Source of the DNA: Extensimonas perlucida
Lineage (GTDB): Bacteria > Pseudomonadota > Gammaproteobacteria > Burkholderiales > Burkholderiaceae_C
Assembly (NCBI RefSeq): GCF_007655255.1
Contig: NZ_VMYE01000022.1
Location: forward strand, 1-54,247
Direction of reading: 5' to 3'
Length of the DNA: 54,247 bases
Shown piece by piece: positions 17,826-28,249 of this stretch; the first letter of the stretch is position 1, and each line of letters opens with the position of its first letter. A program made the position numbers and the translations under genes. Under the pieces are notes generated by a model that saw nothing but the letters and a program-made list of their open reading frames with translations, searched no databases and was not told the DNA's origin.

Positions 17826-19526
17826 CTACGCTTTTTGCTTGACGTAGCGCCCCGGCGCGGGCTCTATGGGCTTGAATTTGCCCTTGCCATAAGCCTTGGG
17901 CGCGGCGATCTGCTTGCCCGCGTGGCCCGCGAGCCACTGCGCCCAGTCGGGCCACCAGCTGCCGGGATGCTCGGTGGCGCCCGCGAGCCATTCTTCGAGC
18001 GTGGGCGGAAACTGCCCATCCTCCCGCGACCAATAGCTGCGCTTTTGCTTGGCCGGCGGGTTGATCACGCCCGCGATATGGCCCGACGCGCCCATGACGA
18101 AGCGCTTGGGCCCAGGCAGCACCTGCGTGGAGGCGTAAGCGGCGTGGATGGGCACGATGTGGTCCTCGCGCGAGCCGTAGATATACACGGGCAGCTGCAG
18201 CGCGTTCAGGTCTATCTTCTCGCCGCACACGGTGAGCGCGCCCGGCTTGACGAGCTTGTTTTCGAGGTAGAAGTTGCGCAAATACCAGGCGTAGAACGGC
18301 CCCGGCAGGTTGGTGCTGTCGCTGTTCCAATACAGCAGGTCGAAGGGCGGCGGGGTCTCGCCCTTGAGGTAGTTGCCCACCACGTAGTTCCACACCAGGT
18401 CGTTGGGGCGCAAAAAGCTGAACGTCGAAGCCAGCTCCATTCCCGGCAGGACGCCGCCCTGCCCGAACTGCAGCTCGCGCAGGCGCACGAAGGCTTCGTC
18501 AATGAACACGTCGAGGATGCCCGTGTCGGTAAAGTCCAGCAGCGTGGTCAAAAAGGTGGCGCTCACCACGGGCTCGTCGCCGCGCGCCGCGAGCACGGCG
18601 AGTGCATTGCTCAAAATCGTGCCGCCCACGCAAAAGCCCAGCGCGTTGATCTGCGCCGCGCCGGTGATGTTGCGCACCACCTCGATCGCGGCCATGGCGC
18701 CGTCTTCGACATAGTTGTCCCAGGTCTTGTGCGCCAGGCTCGCATCGGGGTTGCGCCAGCTCAGCATGAAGGTGCGGTGCCCCTGCTCTATGGCGTAGCG
18801 CACCAGCGAATTGTCAGGCTGCAGGTCGAGGATGTAGAACTTGTTGATGCAGGGCGGCACGAGCAAAAACGGGCGCTCATAGACCTTGGCCGTGCTCGGC
18901 TTGTATTCGATGAGCTGGAACAGCTCGTTTTCGAACACCACGGCGCCTTCGGTCGTGGCGACGTTGCGGCCCACCTCGAACTGGCTTTCGTCGGTCATGG
19001 ACACGTGGCCCTGGCTGATGTCGTGCAGCAGATTCTGCAAGCCTTTGGCGATGCTCTCGCCCTGGGTGGCCAGGGCCTTTTTCTGCGCCTCGGCGTTGAA
19101 GGCGAGAAAGTTGCTCGGCGCCATCGCGGCCAGCCATTGGTCTATAGCAAAGCGGATGCGCGCGCGCGTTTTCGCGTCGGCCTCCAGCGCCTCGGCCAGA
19201 CCCATGAGGGTGCGCGCGTTGAGCAGGTACACGGCCGCGGTGTAGGCCGCCATCGGGTTCTCGGCCCAGCCCGCACCGCTGAAGCGCCTGTCTTGCAGGC
19301 TGGGGATGCTGCCCTGCAGGCTCTGCGCCCAGAGCGCGCGCGCCTCCTCCAGGTACTGCTGCTGCAGCGCCTGCAGCTTTTCGGGCGCAAAGCGCAGCGG
19401 CGCCGCGCCGGGCACGGGCGCCGGCAGTTTCAACTGCTCGAAAGCCTGCAGCGCCTGTGCCCAGCCCTGCCCCAGCCAGGCGGGCGGCTGGGTGCCAACG
19501 CCCCAAAAAGACGCGGGGGAATTCAT
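17826..19526 (-). CDS. phaC: Class I poly(3-hydroxyalkanoate) synthase
   Basis: A 566-residue enzyme that polymerises (R)-3-hydroxyacyl-CoA into PHA granules. The lipase-box-like GFCVGG carries the catalytic Cys, YGSREDHIVPIHAAY supplies the catalytic Asp region, and GASGHIAGVINPP supplies His. The length fits class I. The ATG at 19526 follows AGGAGG by 5 nt, so the 10-codon upstream extension is rejected. No phaA, phaB or phaP gene is adjacent in the window. The scoAB genes far downstream could feed acetoacetyl-CoA. Confidence 0.95.
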   Translation of the reverse strand: MNSPASFWGVGTQPPAWLGQGWAQALQAFEQLKLPAPVPGAAPLRFAPEKLQALQQQYLEEARALWAQSLQGSIPSLQDRRFSGAGWAENPMAAYTAAVYLLNARTLMGLAEALEADAKTRARIRFAIDQWLAAMAPSNFLAFNAEAQKKALATQGESIAKGLQNLLHDISQGHVSMTDESQFEVGRNVATTEGAVVFENELFQLIEYKPSTAKVYERPFLLVPPCINKFYILDLQPDNSLVRYAIEQGHRTFMLSWRNPDASLAHKTWDNYVEDGAMAAIEVVRNITGAAQINALGFCVGGTILSNALAVLAARGDEPVVSATFLTTLLDFTDTGILDVFIDEAFVRLRELQFGQGGVLPGMELASTFSFLRPNDLVWNYVVGNYLKGETPPPFDLLYWNSDSTNLPGPFYAWYLRNFYLENKLVKPGALTVCGEKIDLNALQLPVYIYGSREDHIVPIHAAYASTQVLPGPKRFVMGASGHIAGVINPPAKQKRSYWSREDGQFPPTLEEWLAGATEHPGSWWPDWAQWLAGHAGKQIAAPKAYGKGKFKPIEPAPGRYVKQKA

Positions 19527-19602
19527 CGATGCCTCCTCGGAATTGTGCAAAACCATGGACGATAGGGCGCAATCATGCCCGATCTTTACGGCAGCACAGA
19601 CC

Positions 19603-19769
19603 TAGGAGCCTGTCGGACTTTGGAATCGTCGGCTGCGAATGCGCCGCAGCGGCCCACTTTTCACCGGCTTCTTGCCCCATAGTCCCGCTATGGGGCGGCG
19701 AATCCGGCAAAAACTGGTCTCGCTGGGGCGCATTCTCGCTTTCGACGCCCAAAGTCCGACAGGCTCCTA
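19603..19769 (-). mobile_element. Palindromic miniature element A, copy 2 (intergenic)
   Basis: A 163-bp element (19605-19767) with TA on both sides, in the opposite orientation to the other three copies. It lies in the gap between the phaC start and the pgeF stop. It is the same length as the three in-gene copies, although selection for frame does not apply here. That argues 163 bp is the natural mobile unit. Confidence 0.85.
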
Positions 19770-19791
19770 GCCTTACACAAATCCATAGCGG

Positions 19792-20721
19792 TCAATCGCG
19801 GCGCAGTTCGCCCGCCGCCTCGCCCGGCATTTGGCTTGCCACCTCCGCGCGCCAGATGCACGCGGCGAAGCGGCCGCTGCCGCCTGCAAGCCGCTGGTCA
19901 CGCCGGTAGGAAAAAAACCGCGCGGCCTGCGTCACCGTGCACCACGCCGGGCTGCCGCCGTTGCCAAAAATCTGCGTGATGCCCAGCGCGCGCAGCCGCT
20001 GGCGCGCCAGGCCCGCGAGGTCGGCCAGGAAATGCCCAGCCCCGGAGGGCATGAAAAAACGCTCTGCCGCCGCATCGGCCGCGCAAAAAGCCGCGCGTAC
20101 TTCGGCCCCAACCTCGAAAGCCTGCGGCCCTATGCAGGGCCCGAGCCAGGCGAGCGTGCCGGCGGCTACAGTTTCCGGCGCTTCACTGTTAATAGCTGCT
20201 CGCGCTTGCTGTGACTCGTCTAGAGCACAAAAACGCTCGAAAACCCGCTCCAGCACCCCGACCCCGCCCTGCCCCGCCAGCCCGCGCCAGCCCGCATGTG
20301 CCGCCGCGACGACTGCGCCCGAGCGGTGCGCGAGCAGCACCGGCAGGCAGTCCGCGACCATGATGGTGCAGGCAAGCGCAGGCTGCATGCTGACGCAGGC
20401 GTCGGCCTCGGCACCGTCGGGCGTGGCGGCGTCGAGCTGCAGCACGCGCGCGCCGTGCACCTGGCGCAGAAACACGGGGCGCGTGCCCGGCGTGATGCGG
20501 TGCAGCGCAGCCTGCAGGCGCGCGCGGTTGGCCTGCACCGCGGCGGGGCTGTCGCCCACGTGGTCGCCGAGGTTCAGGCTGTCGTAGGGCGACACGCTCA
20601 CGCCGCCCGCGCGCGTGCTGCACAGCGCGTGCACGCCGGGCGGCGCCGGCCAGTCGGGGATCAGCCAATCCGCAGGCAGCGCGGTATCGACAGCAGGAGA
20701 GGAAGCAAAAGGCGTGGCCAT
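19792..20721 (-). CDS. pgeF: PgeF/YfiH purine nucleoside phosphorylase, laccase-domain family
   Basis: A 309-residue protein with the family motifs VADCLPVLLA, AAHAGWRGLAGQG and WLGPCIGPQAFEVG, including the conserved His and Cys metal ligands. Members act as purine nucleoside phosphorylases/adenosine deaminases or in correcting peptidoglycan amino acid errors (PgeF). The ATG at 20721 (MATPFASS) is chosen; an alternative ATG lies 4 codons upstream. A family C repeat adds residues around ESQQARAAINSEAPE. Confidence 0.88.
   Translation of the reverse strand: MATPFASSPAVDTALPADWLIPDWPAPPGVHALCSTRAGGVSVSPYDSLNLGDHVGDSPAAVQANRARLQAALHRITPGTRPVFLRQVHGARVLQLDAATPDGAEADACVSMQPALACTIMVADCLPVLLAHRSGAVVAAAHAGWRGLAGQGGVGVLERVFERFCALDESQQARAAINSEAPETVAAGTLAWLGPCIGPQAFEVGAEVRAAFCAADAAAERFFMPSGAGHFLADLAGLARQRLRALGITQIFGNGGSPAWCTVTQAARFFSYRRDQRLAGGSGRFAACIWRAEVASQMPGEAAGELRRD
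20183..20240. repeat. Family C repeat in pgeF
   Basis: Contains GTTAATAGCTGCTCGCGCTT, then GTCTAGAGCACAAAAACGC. It is translated in frame within PgeF between the catalytic blocks. Confidence 0.6.
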
Positions 20722-20850
20722 GGCCGGCAGCATAACCGCGCAGCGCCAGCCCGCGCAGGCGGCGGTGCCATGGCACACTGCGGGCTGTGTCGCCAGCCTG
20801 CGCGCCGCACACGCAGCCCCCAAATTCCCCGCAGCCCGCCGAGTTTTTGC

Positions 20851-21549
20851 ATGACGCACTACGTTTTCCCTCCCCCCGCCATCGCCAGCGTGCCCATCGT
20901 CGGCCGCGCCGAGCGCTTTCCCGTGCACCGCATCTATTGCGTGGGGCGCAACTACGCCGAGCACGCCAAAGAGATGGGCTTCACGGGGCGCGAGCCGCCG
21001 TTTTTCTTCCTCAAGCCTGCCGACGCCGTGCTCGCCGTGCCAGCCGGCGATACCGGCGCGCTGCCCTATCCCAGCCTCACGGCCAACCTGCACCACGAGG
21101 TCGAACTCGTCGTCGCCCTGGGTCGGGGCGGCAGCAACATCCGTGCGGCTGATGCGCTACAGCATGTGTTCGGCTACGCCGTGGGCCTGGACATGACGCG
21201 GCGCGACCTGCAAAACGAGATGAAAAAACAAGGCCGCCCCTGGTCCATAGGCAAGGCTTTCGAGCACAGCGCGCCGATCGCGCCGATCACGCCCGCGCCC
21301 CAGGTGGGCGACCTCGCGCAGGCCGCGATCTGGCTGCAAGTGAACGGTACCGAGCGCCAGCGCAGCCAGATCGCGCAAATGATCTGGAACGTGGCCGAAA
21401 CCATCGAACACCTCTCGGCCGCCTGGACGCTGCAGCCCGGCGACCTGATCTACACCGGCACGCCCGAAGGCGTGGGCGCGGTGCTGCGCGGCGACGTGAT
21501 CGAATGCGGTGTCGATGGCCTCACGCCTTTGCGCGTGCAAGTCGTCTGA
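20851..21549 (+). CDS. Fumarylacetoacetate hydrolase-family protein
   Basis: A 232-residue FAH-fold hydrolase. It shows YCVGRNYAEHAKEMG, the metal-site segment HHEVELVVALG, and the closing PGDLIYTGTPEGVGAV. Length and sequence fit the YcgM/fumarylpyruvate hydrolase branch, which cleaves acylpyruvates at the end of gentisate-type pathways. No other aromatic-catabolism gene is next to it, so the substrate is open. The ATG at 20851 matches the family start. Recent work assigns some family members oxaloacetate-related activity, which cannot be excluded. Confidence 0.88.
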   Translation: MTHYVFPPPAIASVPIVGRAERFPVHRIYCVGRNYAEHAKEMGFTGREPPFFFLKPADAVLAVPAGDTGALPYPSLTANLHHEVELVVALGRGGSNIRAADALQHVFGYAVGLDMTRRDLQNEMKKQGRPWSIGKAFEHSAPIAPITPAPQVGDLAQAAIWLQVNGTERQRSQIAQMIWNVAETIEHLSAAWTLQPGDLIYTGTPEGVGAVLRGDVIECGVDGLTPLRVQVV

Positions 21550-21551
21550 GG

Positions 21552-21612
21552 AATTGCTATTTTTTAAATAGCTGGTAGCGACCGTCATATAAGCGTAAAA
21601 CGCGTTTTTCAT
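21552..21612. repeat. Family C repeat, intergenic between FAH and NUDIX genes
   Basis: Contains TAAATAGCTGGTAGCGACCG, ATAAGCG and a TTCAAAATTTTGG end. It fills nearly the entire gap between the two genes. Confidence 0.6.
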
Positions 21613-21625
21613 TCAAAATTTTGGC

Positions 21626-22177
21626 ATGACCTTCCGCAGCCCCATCAAGCATTGCCGCGCCTGCGGCGCCGCCGTGGCGTACCGCCTGCCGGACGACGGC
21701 GACACGCGCGAGCGCGCCGTGTGCACCGTTTGCGGCACCATCCACTACGAAAACCCGCTCAACGTCGTGGGCACGGTGCCCGTATTTGCCGATGGCCGCG
21801 TGCTGCTGTGCAAGCGCAACATCGAGCCGCGCTGGGGCAAGTGGACGCTGCCCGCAGGCTTCATGGAGCTCGACGAAACCACCGCCGAAGGGGCGGCACG
21901 CGAAACCGAGGAAGAAGCCGGCGCGCATATCACGATGGGCCCGCTGTTCAGCCTGCTCAGCGTGCCGCGCGTGGGCCAGGTGCATTTGTTTTACCTCGCC
22001 ACGCTGCTCAGCGACCAGTTCAACCCCGGCCACGAAACCATAGAGGCGCGCCTGTTCAGCGAAGACGAGGTGCCCTGGGACGAAATCGCCTTTCGCACCG
22101 TCAATGAGACGCTGCGCTGCTACTTTGCCGACCGCAAGCGCGGCAGCTTCGGGCTGCACTGCATAGACATCGAATAG
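21626..22177 (+). CDS. NUDIX hydrolase with N-terminal zinc ribbon
   Basis: A 183-residue protein. Two CxxC pairs (HCRAC near residue 10 and CTVCG near 35) form a zinc ribbon. The NUDIX box GFMELDETTAEGAARETEEE, followed by AGA, gives GX5EX7REUXEEXGU near residues 78-100. It hydrolyses a nucleoside diphosphate linked to another moiety; zinc-ribbon members include NADH pyrophosphatase-like enzymes, but the substrate here is not fixed. Confidence 0.9.
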   Translation: MTFRSPIKHCRACGAAVAYRLPDDGDTRERAVCTVCGTIHYENPLNVVGTVPVFADGRVLLCKRNIEPRWGKWTLPAGFMELDETTAEGAARETEEEAGAHITMGPLFSLLSVPRVGQVHLFYLATLLSDQFNPGHETIEARLFSEDEVPWDEIAFRTVNETLRCYFADRKRGSFGLHCIDIE

Positions 22178-22359
22178 CCCCGCGTGGCTGCAGTGGCCGC
22201 CACGCTGCACCCGAGCCAGCGCGCTGCGCTTTTCTCTTTTTTGCGCGGCCATACCCGCAGGCTGGCAAGCCTCTTGCATGGGTCGTTTCAAGAAGTAACG
22301 ACACCTGCCTTAGAACCCGTTCTTACCGCAGGCCCCCAGCGCAAAAAGGAAAGCACACC

Positions 22360-25212
22360 ATGGCCCACGGCAACAGCGACGGCGCGAGCGACCCCAGCGG
22401 CAGCAGCGTCAACACCGACACCTTCATCCCCTTCATGCGCGACGTGGTGCGCTGCGAGAGCGCGCTGCGCGAGCTCAATCTGATGTGGCGCCTCATAGAA
22501 GCTTCGGCCAAGATGAACTGCCCCGAAGAGGCGCACAGCATCCTGCCCATGATGGCTGCCACGCGCGCGGGCTTTCAGCGCCTCGAGGGCGACCTCGTGC
22601 ATTCGCTGGTGCAGGAGTCGCTCGGCGAAGTCATGGCCGAAATCGGCACGCACGCGCACCATGTGATCGACATCGTGGTGCGCAACCTCTACGAACGCAC
22701 GGCCGACGTGGGCTTTCTCGCCACCGACCAGGATTTGTGCCGCTTCGTCGCCGGCATCACCACCGACCCTGGCCCCGTGCTGCAGCGCCTGCGCGAGTAC
22801 CGCAACAAATACACGGTCTATGACGAAATCATGCTGCTCGACCGCGAGGGCGCCGTGCTCGCGCAGATCGACGAGGACGCGCCCGTCGAAGGCAGCCACG
22901 ACCCGCTGATCGCGCAGACGCTCGCCAGCGCGGGCCACGTCGAGACCTTCCGCGCCACGCCCTTGCGCCCCGGCAAGGAGCACGCGCTGATCTACTCGCA
23001 GCGCATGCTCGACCCGCGCACCGGCCAGCCTGCGGGCGTGCTGTGCCTGAGCTTTGCCTTTCACAGCGAAATGGAGGGCATCTTCCATGCGCGCCAGGGC
23101 AGAAACCAGCGCAACATCGCGCTGCTGCTCGACGCCGACGACTGCGTGATCGCGAGCAGCGACGCGTTGTGGATTCCCGTGGGCGCGCAGGTGCCCGTGA
23201 ACCTCGGCGCTGCGCCGCAGTTGCTGGTGCACGGCGGGCGCACCTATCTGGTGCGCACGGTGGCAGCGCAAGGCTACCAGGGCTACCCCGGCCCGCCGGG
23301 CTGGAAGGGGCAGGTCATGGTGCCCGTGGAGCTCGCGTTCTCGGCCAAGCTGCAGCGCACCATCGATGCGCTCGACCCGGCGATTGCGCAGGGGCTGCTC
23401 GCACACGCCAAGACCTTCTGCCCGCCGCTGTATGAAATCGTCACCGCGGCCGACACCATACGCCGCGTGGTCTGGAACGGTCAGGTCATGACCGCGGGCA
23501 AGCAAGGCGCGGCGCAAAAGCTCAAGGCCGTGCTCGAGCAGATCGGCGAGACCGGCGCACGCACCAACGAGGTGTTCACGCAGTCGATCCGCGACCTGTA
23601 TGACACCGTGCTGAGCTCGCGCATGCGCGACAGCATGTTCCTCACGCAGCTGCTCGTCGATCTGCTCGACCGCAACCTCTACGAGCGCGCCAACGACTGC
23701 CGCTGGTGGGCGCTCACGCCCGAGCTGCGCGCCCTGCTCGCCGACGCCGCGCAGGGCAAGCTGCGGGCCGAAGACGTGACCACGGCCTGCCGCATCCTCG
23801 AGCACATCAACAGCCTCTACACGGTCTATACGCGCCTCGTGGTCTATGACCGCACGGGCCGCATCGTCGCCGCGAGCCGCCCCACATGCAAGGACGGCAG
23901 CTCGGTGCTAGGAGCCTGTCGGACTTTGGACGTCGATAGCGAGAATGCGCCCCAGCGAAGCCAGTTTTTGCCGGATTCGCCGCCCCATAGCGGCACTATG
24001 GGGCAAGAAGCCGGTAAAAAATGGGCCGCTGCGGCGCATTTGCAGCCGACGATTCCAAAGTCCGACAGGCTCCTCGGCACCCGCATAGACCCGGCCACGC
24101 TCGCAGCGGTGTTGACGCTGCCCGACACGCAGTCCTACCACGTCTCACCCTGGCAGGCCTCACCGCTCGACGAAGGGCGCCTGACCTACGTTTATCACGC
24201 CGCGATCCGCGCGCCCGGCGCCGCCAGCGAAGTCGTGGGCGGCATAGGCATCGTGTTCAACTCCAGCGTGGAGTTCGACGCCATGCTGCGCGGCGCCACG
24301 GCCAGCAAGCCGAACACGCACACCGTGTTCGTGCACCGCACGGGCCACGTCATCGCGAGCACCGACCCCGCGCGCCCGCCGGGCCACACCATCGCGCTGC
24401 CGGCGGACCTGCTCGCGCTGCCCAACGGCCACAGCACCTCGCGCGCCATGGTGCACGACGGGCACTACTGCATCGTCGGCTGCTCGGCCTCGCACGGCTA
24501 CCGCGAGTTCAAGCGCAGCGACGGCTACCGCGACGACGTGCTCGCGCTCTCGTTCGAGTCGCTGGGCGCGGTGCAAGCCGGGGCCCTGGACGCCGTGCAG
24601 CGCCGCCGCACCGTGCTCACGGCCGACGTGGGCCAGGCCGAGGCGCAGGAAATGGCGACCTTCTTCATCGACGCTGGCCTGTTCGCGTTCAAGGCCGAGG
24701 AAGTGCTCGAAGCCCTGCCCGCAAGCGCCATCGCGGCCGTCTCCGCCGGGCGCATGCCCTACTGCGTGGGCACGCTCGCGCGCAAGGCGCACGGCAGCGT
24801 CACCGGCTATGTCTGGGTGTTCGACCTGGGCCAGCTGCTGCGCGGCGCGCCCTCCGAGATCACGCCGGACAGCCAGGTCATCGTGCTGGAGCATGCAGGC
24901 CGGCGCGTCGGCCTGCTGGTCAACGAACTGCACGGCGTCACGGCCTTTGCGCGCACGCGCATCTTCGACGCGCCCAACGTGCTGGGCAACCAGGCGCAGC
25001 TCGTCACCGCGCTGATCCAGCCCGACCCAGCCCCGGGCGAGCCGCCGCTACTCGTGCAGTGCCTGGACGCAGGGCGGCTCCTGCAGGCGCTGCGCAGCAG
25101 CACGCTGTCTGCGGTGCAGGATGCGCAAGCCAGCATAAGCAGCATGCCGGAGCAGGCGCCGGCAAGCCGCGAGCGCGGCGTTCAGGGCATGGCTTCCTTG
25201 CGCGTGGCCTGA
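22360..25212 (+). CDS. Large soluble cache-like/CheW-domain signalling protein, with in-frame mobile repeat
   Basis: A 950-residue protein without obvious membrane segments. The first two thirds contain an internal duplication: NLYERTADVGFLATDQDLCR ... YTVYDEIMLLDREGAV near residues 108-170 and NLYERANDCRWWALTPELR ... YTVYTRLVVYDRTGRI near 438-510. Each looks like a helical linker followed by a cache/PDC-type sensor. The last 170 residues (about 780-910) are CheW-like (VWVFDLGQLLRG, VIVLEHAGRRVGLLVNELHG), which would dock to CheA or a chemoreceptor array. Element A copy 3 adds residues 517-572 between GSSVL and GTRIDP. An AAGGAAAG ribosome site lies close to the ATG. Confidence 0.82.
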   Translation: MAHGNSDGASDPSGSSVNTDTFIPFMRDVVRCESALRELNLMWRLIEASAKMNCPEEAHSILPMMAATRAGFQRLEGDLVHSLVQESLGEVMAEIGTHAHHVIDIVVRNLYERTADVGFLATDQDLCRFVAGITTDPGPVLQRLREYRNKYTVYDEIMLLDREGAVLAQIDEDAPVEGSHDPLIAQTLASAGHVETFRATPLRPGKEHALIYSQRMLDPRTGQPAGVLCLSFAFHSEMEGIFHARQGRNQRNIALLLDADDCVIASSDALWIPVGAQVPVNLGAAPQLLVHGGRTYLVRTVAAQGYQGYPGPPGWKGQVMVPVELAFSAKLQRTIDALDPAIAQGLLAHAKTFCPPLYEIVTAADTIRRVVWNGQVMTAGKQGAAQKLKAVLEQIGETGARTNEVFTQSIRDLYDTVLSSRMRDSMFLTQLLVDLLDRNLYERANDCRWWALTPELRALLADAAQGKLRAEDVTTACRILEHINSLYTVYTRLVVYDRTGRIVAASRPTCKDGSSVLGACRTLDVDSENAPQRSQFLPDSPPHSGTMGQEAGKKWAAAAHLQPTIPKSDRLLGTRIDPATLAAVLTLPDTQSYHVSPWQASPLDEGRLTYVYHAAIRAPGAASEVVGGIGIVFNSSVEFDAMLRGATASKPNTHTVFVHRTGHVIASTDPARPPGHTIALPADLLALPNGHSTSRAMVHDGHYCIVGCSASHGYREFKRSDGYRDDVLALSFESLGAVQAGALDAVQRRRTVLTADVGQAEAQEMATFFIDAGLFAFKAEEVLEALPASAIAAVSAGRMPYCVGTLARKAHGSVTGYVWVFDLGQLLRGAPSEITPDSQVIVLEHAGRRVGLLVNELHGVTAFARTRIFDAPNVLGNQAQLVTALIQPDPAPGEPPLLVQCLDAGRLLQALRSSTLSAVQDAQASISSMPEQAPASRERGVQGMASLRVA
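23909..24075 (+). mobile_element. Palindromic miniature element A, copy 3 (in CheW-domain gene)
   Basis: A 163-bp element (23911-24073), same orientation and codon phase as in earP. The left flank is TA; the right flank is TC, which changes the duplicated Leu codon CTA to CTC, a synonymous substitution. The frame is open throughout and adds 55 codons. Confidence 0.87.
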
Positions 25213-25241
25213 GGTGGCGTGCACAGCCCGCGCGCCTGGCC

Positions 25242-26069
25242 TCAGCAACCCGCGTCTTCAAGCGCCTCGCGCGCTCGCGCGTCGCCGTCGAGGTCGGCAC
25301 GCCAGCGGTTTGCAACCACGCGTTTGCCGGTGACGGCATCGGCAGCTGGCGACAGCAGCCAAAGCAGCGGTGGCACCACCACCTCGGGCGCCAGCAAGCC
25401 GGCATACACCGACGCCTCCACGCCCTCGGGAATCATGCCCGTGTGCGTTGCGCCACCGGGCAGCAGTGCATTGACGGTGACGCCCGTGCCAGCGAGGTCT
25501 TGAGCCCAGATGATGGTCTCGGATTCGAGTGCTGCCTTCGAGGGGCCATACGGCGAAAAACCGCGCCGGCGCATGGTTTCGCGGTTCATCGAGAGGTTGA
25601 CGATGCGGCCCCAGCCCGCGCGCAGCATGGCCGGCACTGCCGCGCGCGCCATGAAAAACGGCCCGTTTACGTTGGTGTCGATCACCATGCGCCAGACCGC
25701 AGGGTCGGTCTGCCAAAAACGCGTGGGCTGCGTCAAAAATTGCGGACTCACGTACTTCATGCCGCGTCCGGCGTTGTTGATGAGCACATCCAGCCGCCCG
25801 AAACGCTGCAGCGCCGCCGCCACCACGCGCATGCAGTCGTCCTCGCGCGTGACGTCGGCGCACAAAGGCAGCACACGCGCCTGAGCACATTGGCGCTGTG
25901 CCTCTTGGGCTACAGCCTCGACCTCGGTGCGCTCGCGTGCCGCCGTGGCGACCACATGCATTCCCGCCGCGGCGAGGGCGAGGGTCATCGCCCGCCCCAT
26001 GCCGCGCCCGCCGCCCGTGACGATGGCCACGCGCTCGTGCAAAAAAGCATCCGCCGTGCAAGTGTCCAT
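25242..26069 (-). CDS. SDR-family NAD(P)-dependent oxidoreductase
   Basis: A 275-residue classical short-chain dehydrogenase: cofactor motif TGGGRGMG near residue 18, NNAGRG, catalytic Ser in VNLSMN, and YxxxK as YGPSK near residue 170. The ATG at 26069 follows an AAAGG site. It is last in a three-gene minus-strand run (ADH, aldo/keto reductase, SDR), with a 23-bp gap from the aldo/keto reductase. The run suggests a carbonyl/alcohol interconversion or detoxification function of unknown substrate. Confidence 0.88.
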   Translation of the reverse strand: MDTCTADAFLHERVAIVTGGGRGMGRAMTLALAAAGMHVVATAARERTEVEAVAQEAQRQCAQARVLPLCADVTREDDCMRVVAAALQRFGRLDVLINNAGRGMKYVSPQFLTQPTRFWQTDPAVWRMVIDTNVNGPFFMARAAVPAMLRAGWGRIVNLSMNRETMRRRGFSPYGPSKAALESETIIWAQDLAGTGVTVNALLPGGATHTGMIPEGVEASVYAGLLAPEVVVPPLLWLLSPAADAVTGKRVVANRWRADLDGDARAREALEDAGC

Positions 26070-26092
26070 GACACAACCTTTACGTTGCAAGG

Positions 26093-27079
<987 letters not shown>

Positions 27080-27085
27080 TGCCTT

Positions 27086-28099
27086 TCAAAAATCATTGCG
27101 CAACACCGCGCGGTAACGCACCTTGCCCGAGCGCAGGCGCTCCAGGGCTTGGTTGACCTGCGACATGGGAAACAGCTCCACCATGGGCTCGATCGCATGG
27201 CGCGCACAGAAGTCGAGCATGCGTGCAATCGCGGTCGGTGAACCCGAGGGCGATCCCGACACCTGCTTTTGCCCGAAGATCAGCGCAAACGCCGGCACGG
27301 GAATGGGCTGTGGCACCGCGCCCACCACATGCAACCGCCCGCGCGGCCCAAGCGCCGTGAGCACAGCGTCCCAGTCGAGCGCAGCATTCGCGGTCACGAG
27401 GATCAGATCGAGCTGCCCCGCGATGGCGCGGATTGCGGCACCGTCGCGGCTGGAGACGACACGGTGGGCACCGAGTTGCTGCGCTTCCTGGGCCTTGTCC
27501 GGGCTCGAGGTAAAGGCCGTGACCTCGCAGCCCCAGGCGCGCGCAAAGCGCAGCGCCATGTGGCCCAGGCCGCCTATGCCGGCCACGCCCACGCGGCTCG
27601 TGGGCAGGATGTTGAATTCGAGCAGCGGGTTGAACACCGTGATGCCGCCGCACAGCAGCGGCCCGGCCACTTCGGCGCGCACCCCATCGGGCAACGGCAC
27701 GACCCAGGCCCAGTGGCCGCGCACCCGGTCGGCGAAGCCACCGTGGTGCCCCACGATGGTGGGTTTTGCGTGGGCGCACAGATTGTGGTCGCCGCCCAGG
27801 CAACTGTGGCAGTGCATGCAGCTTTCGGCCGTCCAGCCTAAGCCGACGAGTTGGCCGACCTGCAAGCCCTTGGTCTGGCTGCCCAACGCCGCCACACGGC
27901 CCACCACCTCGTGGCCAGGCACCAGCGGGAAGCTGGCCATGCCCCATTCGTTGTCGATCATCGACAAGTCCGAATGGCAGACACCGCAGTATTCGACGGC
28001 GATTTCTACCTCTTCGGCGCCGAGCGGGCCGGGATCGTAGTCGTAACGCTCGAGCGCTTGTCCGGCGGCCTTGGCGGCCCAGGATTTGATCATGCCCAT
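27086..28099 (-). CDS. Zinc-dependent NAD(P) alcohol dehydrogenase (cinnamyl alcohol dehydrogenase / YahK type)
   Basis: A 337-residue medium-chain dehydrogenase. Catalytic zinc ligands are in YCGVCHSDL and PGHEVVGRV. The structural zinc motif has the C-x5-C-x8-C-like form CMHCHSCLGGDHNLC. The Rossmann motif is GVAGIGGLGHMAL. GGAGT 7 nt before the ATG at 28099 supports this start over one five codons earlier. It is first in the oxidoreductase run. Upstream, AAGGG AAAA CCCTT at 28126-28139 is a small inverted repeat that could be an operator. Confidence 0.9.
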   Translation of the reverse strand: MGMIKSWAAKAAGQALERYDYDPGPLGAEEVEIAVEYCGVCHSDLSMIDNEWGMASFPLVPGHEVVGRVAALGSQTKGLQVGQLVGLGWTAESCMHCHSCLGGDHNLCAHAKPTIVGHHGGFADRVRGHWAWVVPLPDGVRAEVAGPLLCGGITVFNPLLEFNILPTSRVGVAGIGGLGHMALRFARAWGCEVTAFTSSPDKAQEAQQLGAHRVVSSRDGAAIRAIAGQLDLILVTANAALDWDAVLTALGPRGRLHVVGAVPQPIPVPAFALIFGQKQVSGSPSGSPTAIARMLDFCARHAIEPMVELFPMSQVNQALERLRSGKVRYRAVLRNDF

Positions 28100-28249
28100 T
28101 ATGAGACTCCACAAGAGTTATGGATAAGGGAAAACCCTTGATACGATAACCGAGCACGAGGGATGTTGGCATGTGCAGTCGCGAAGACTTCACTGCTCCG
28201 TAGGGTATTCGCCGCCGCCCGTTGCAAGCGGGCCCGCGGTCAAAGGGTT

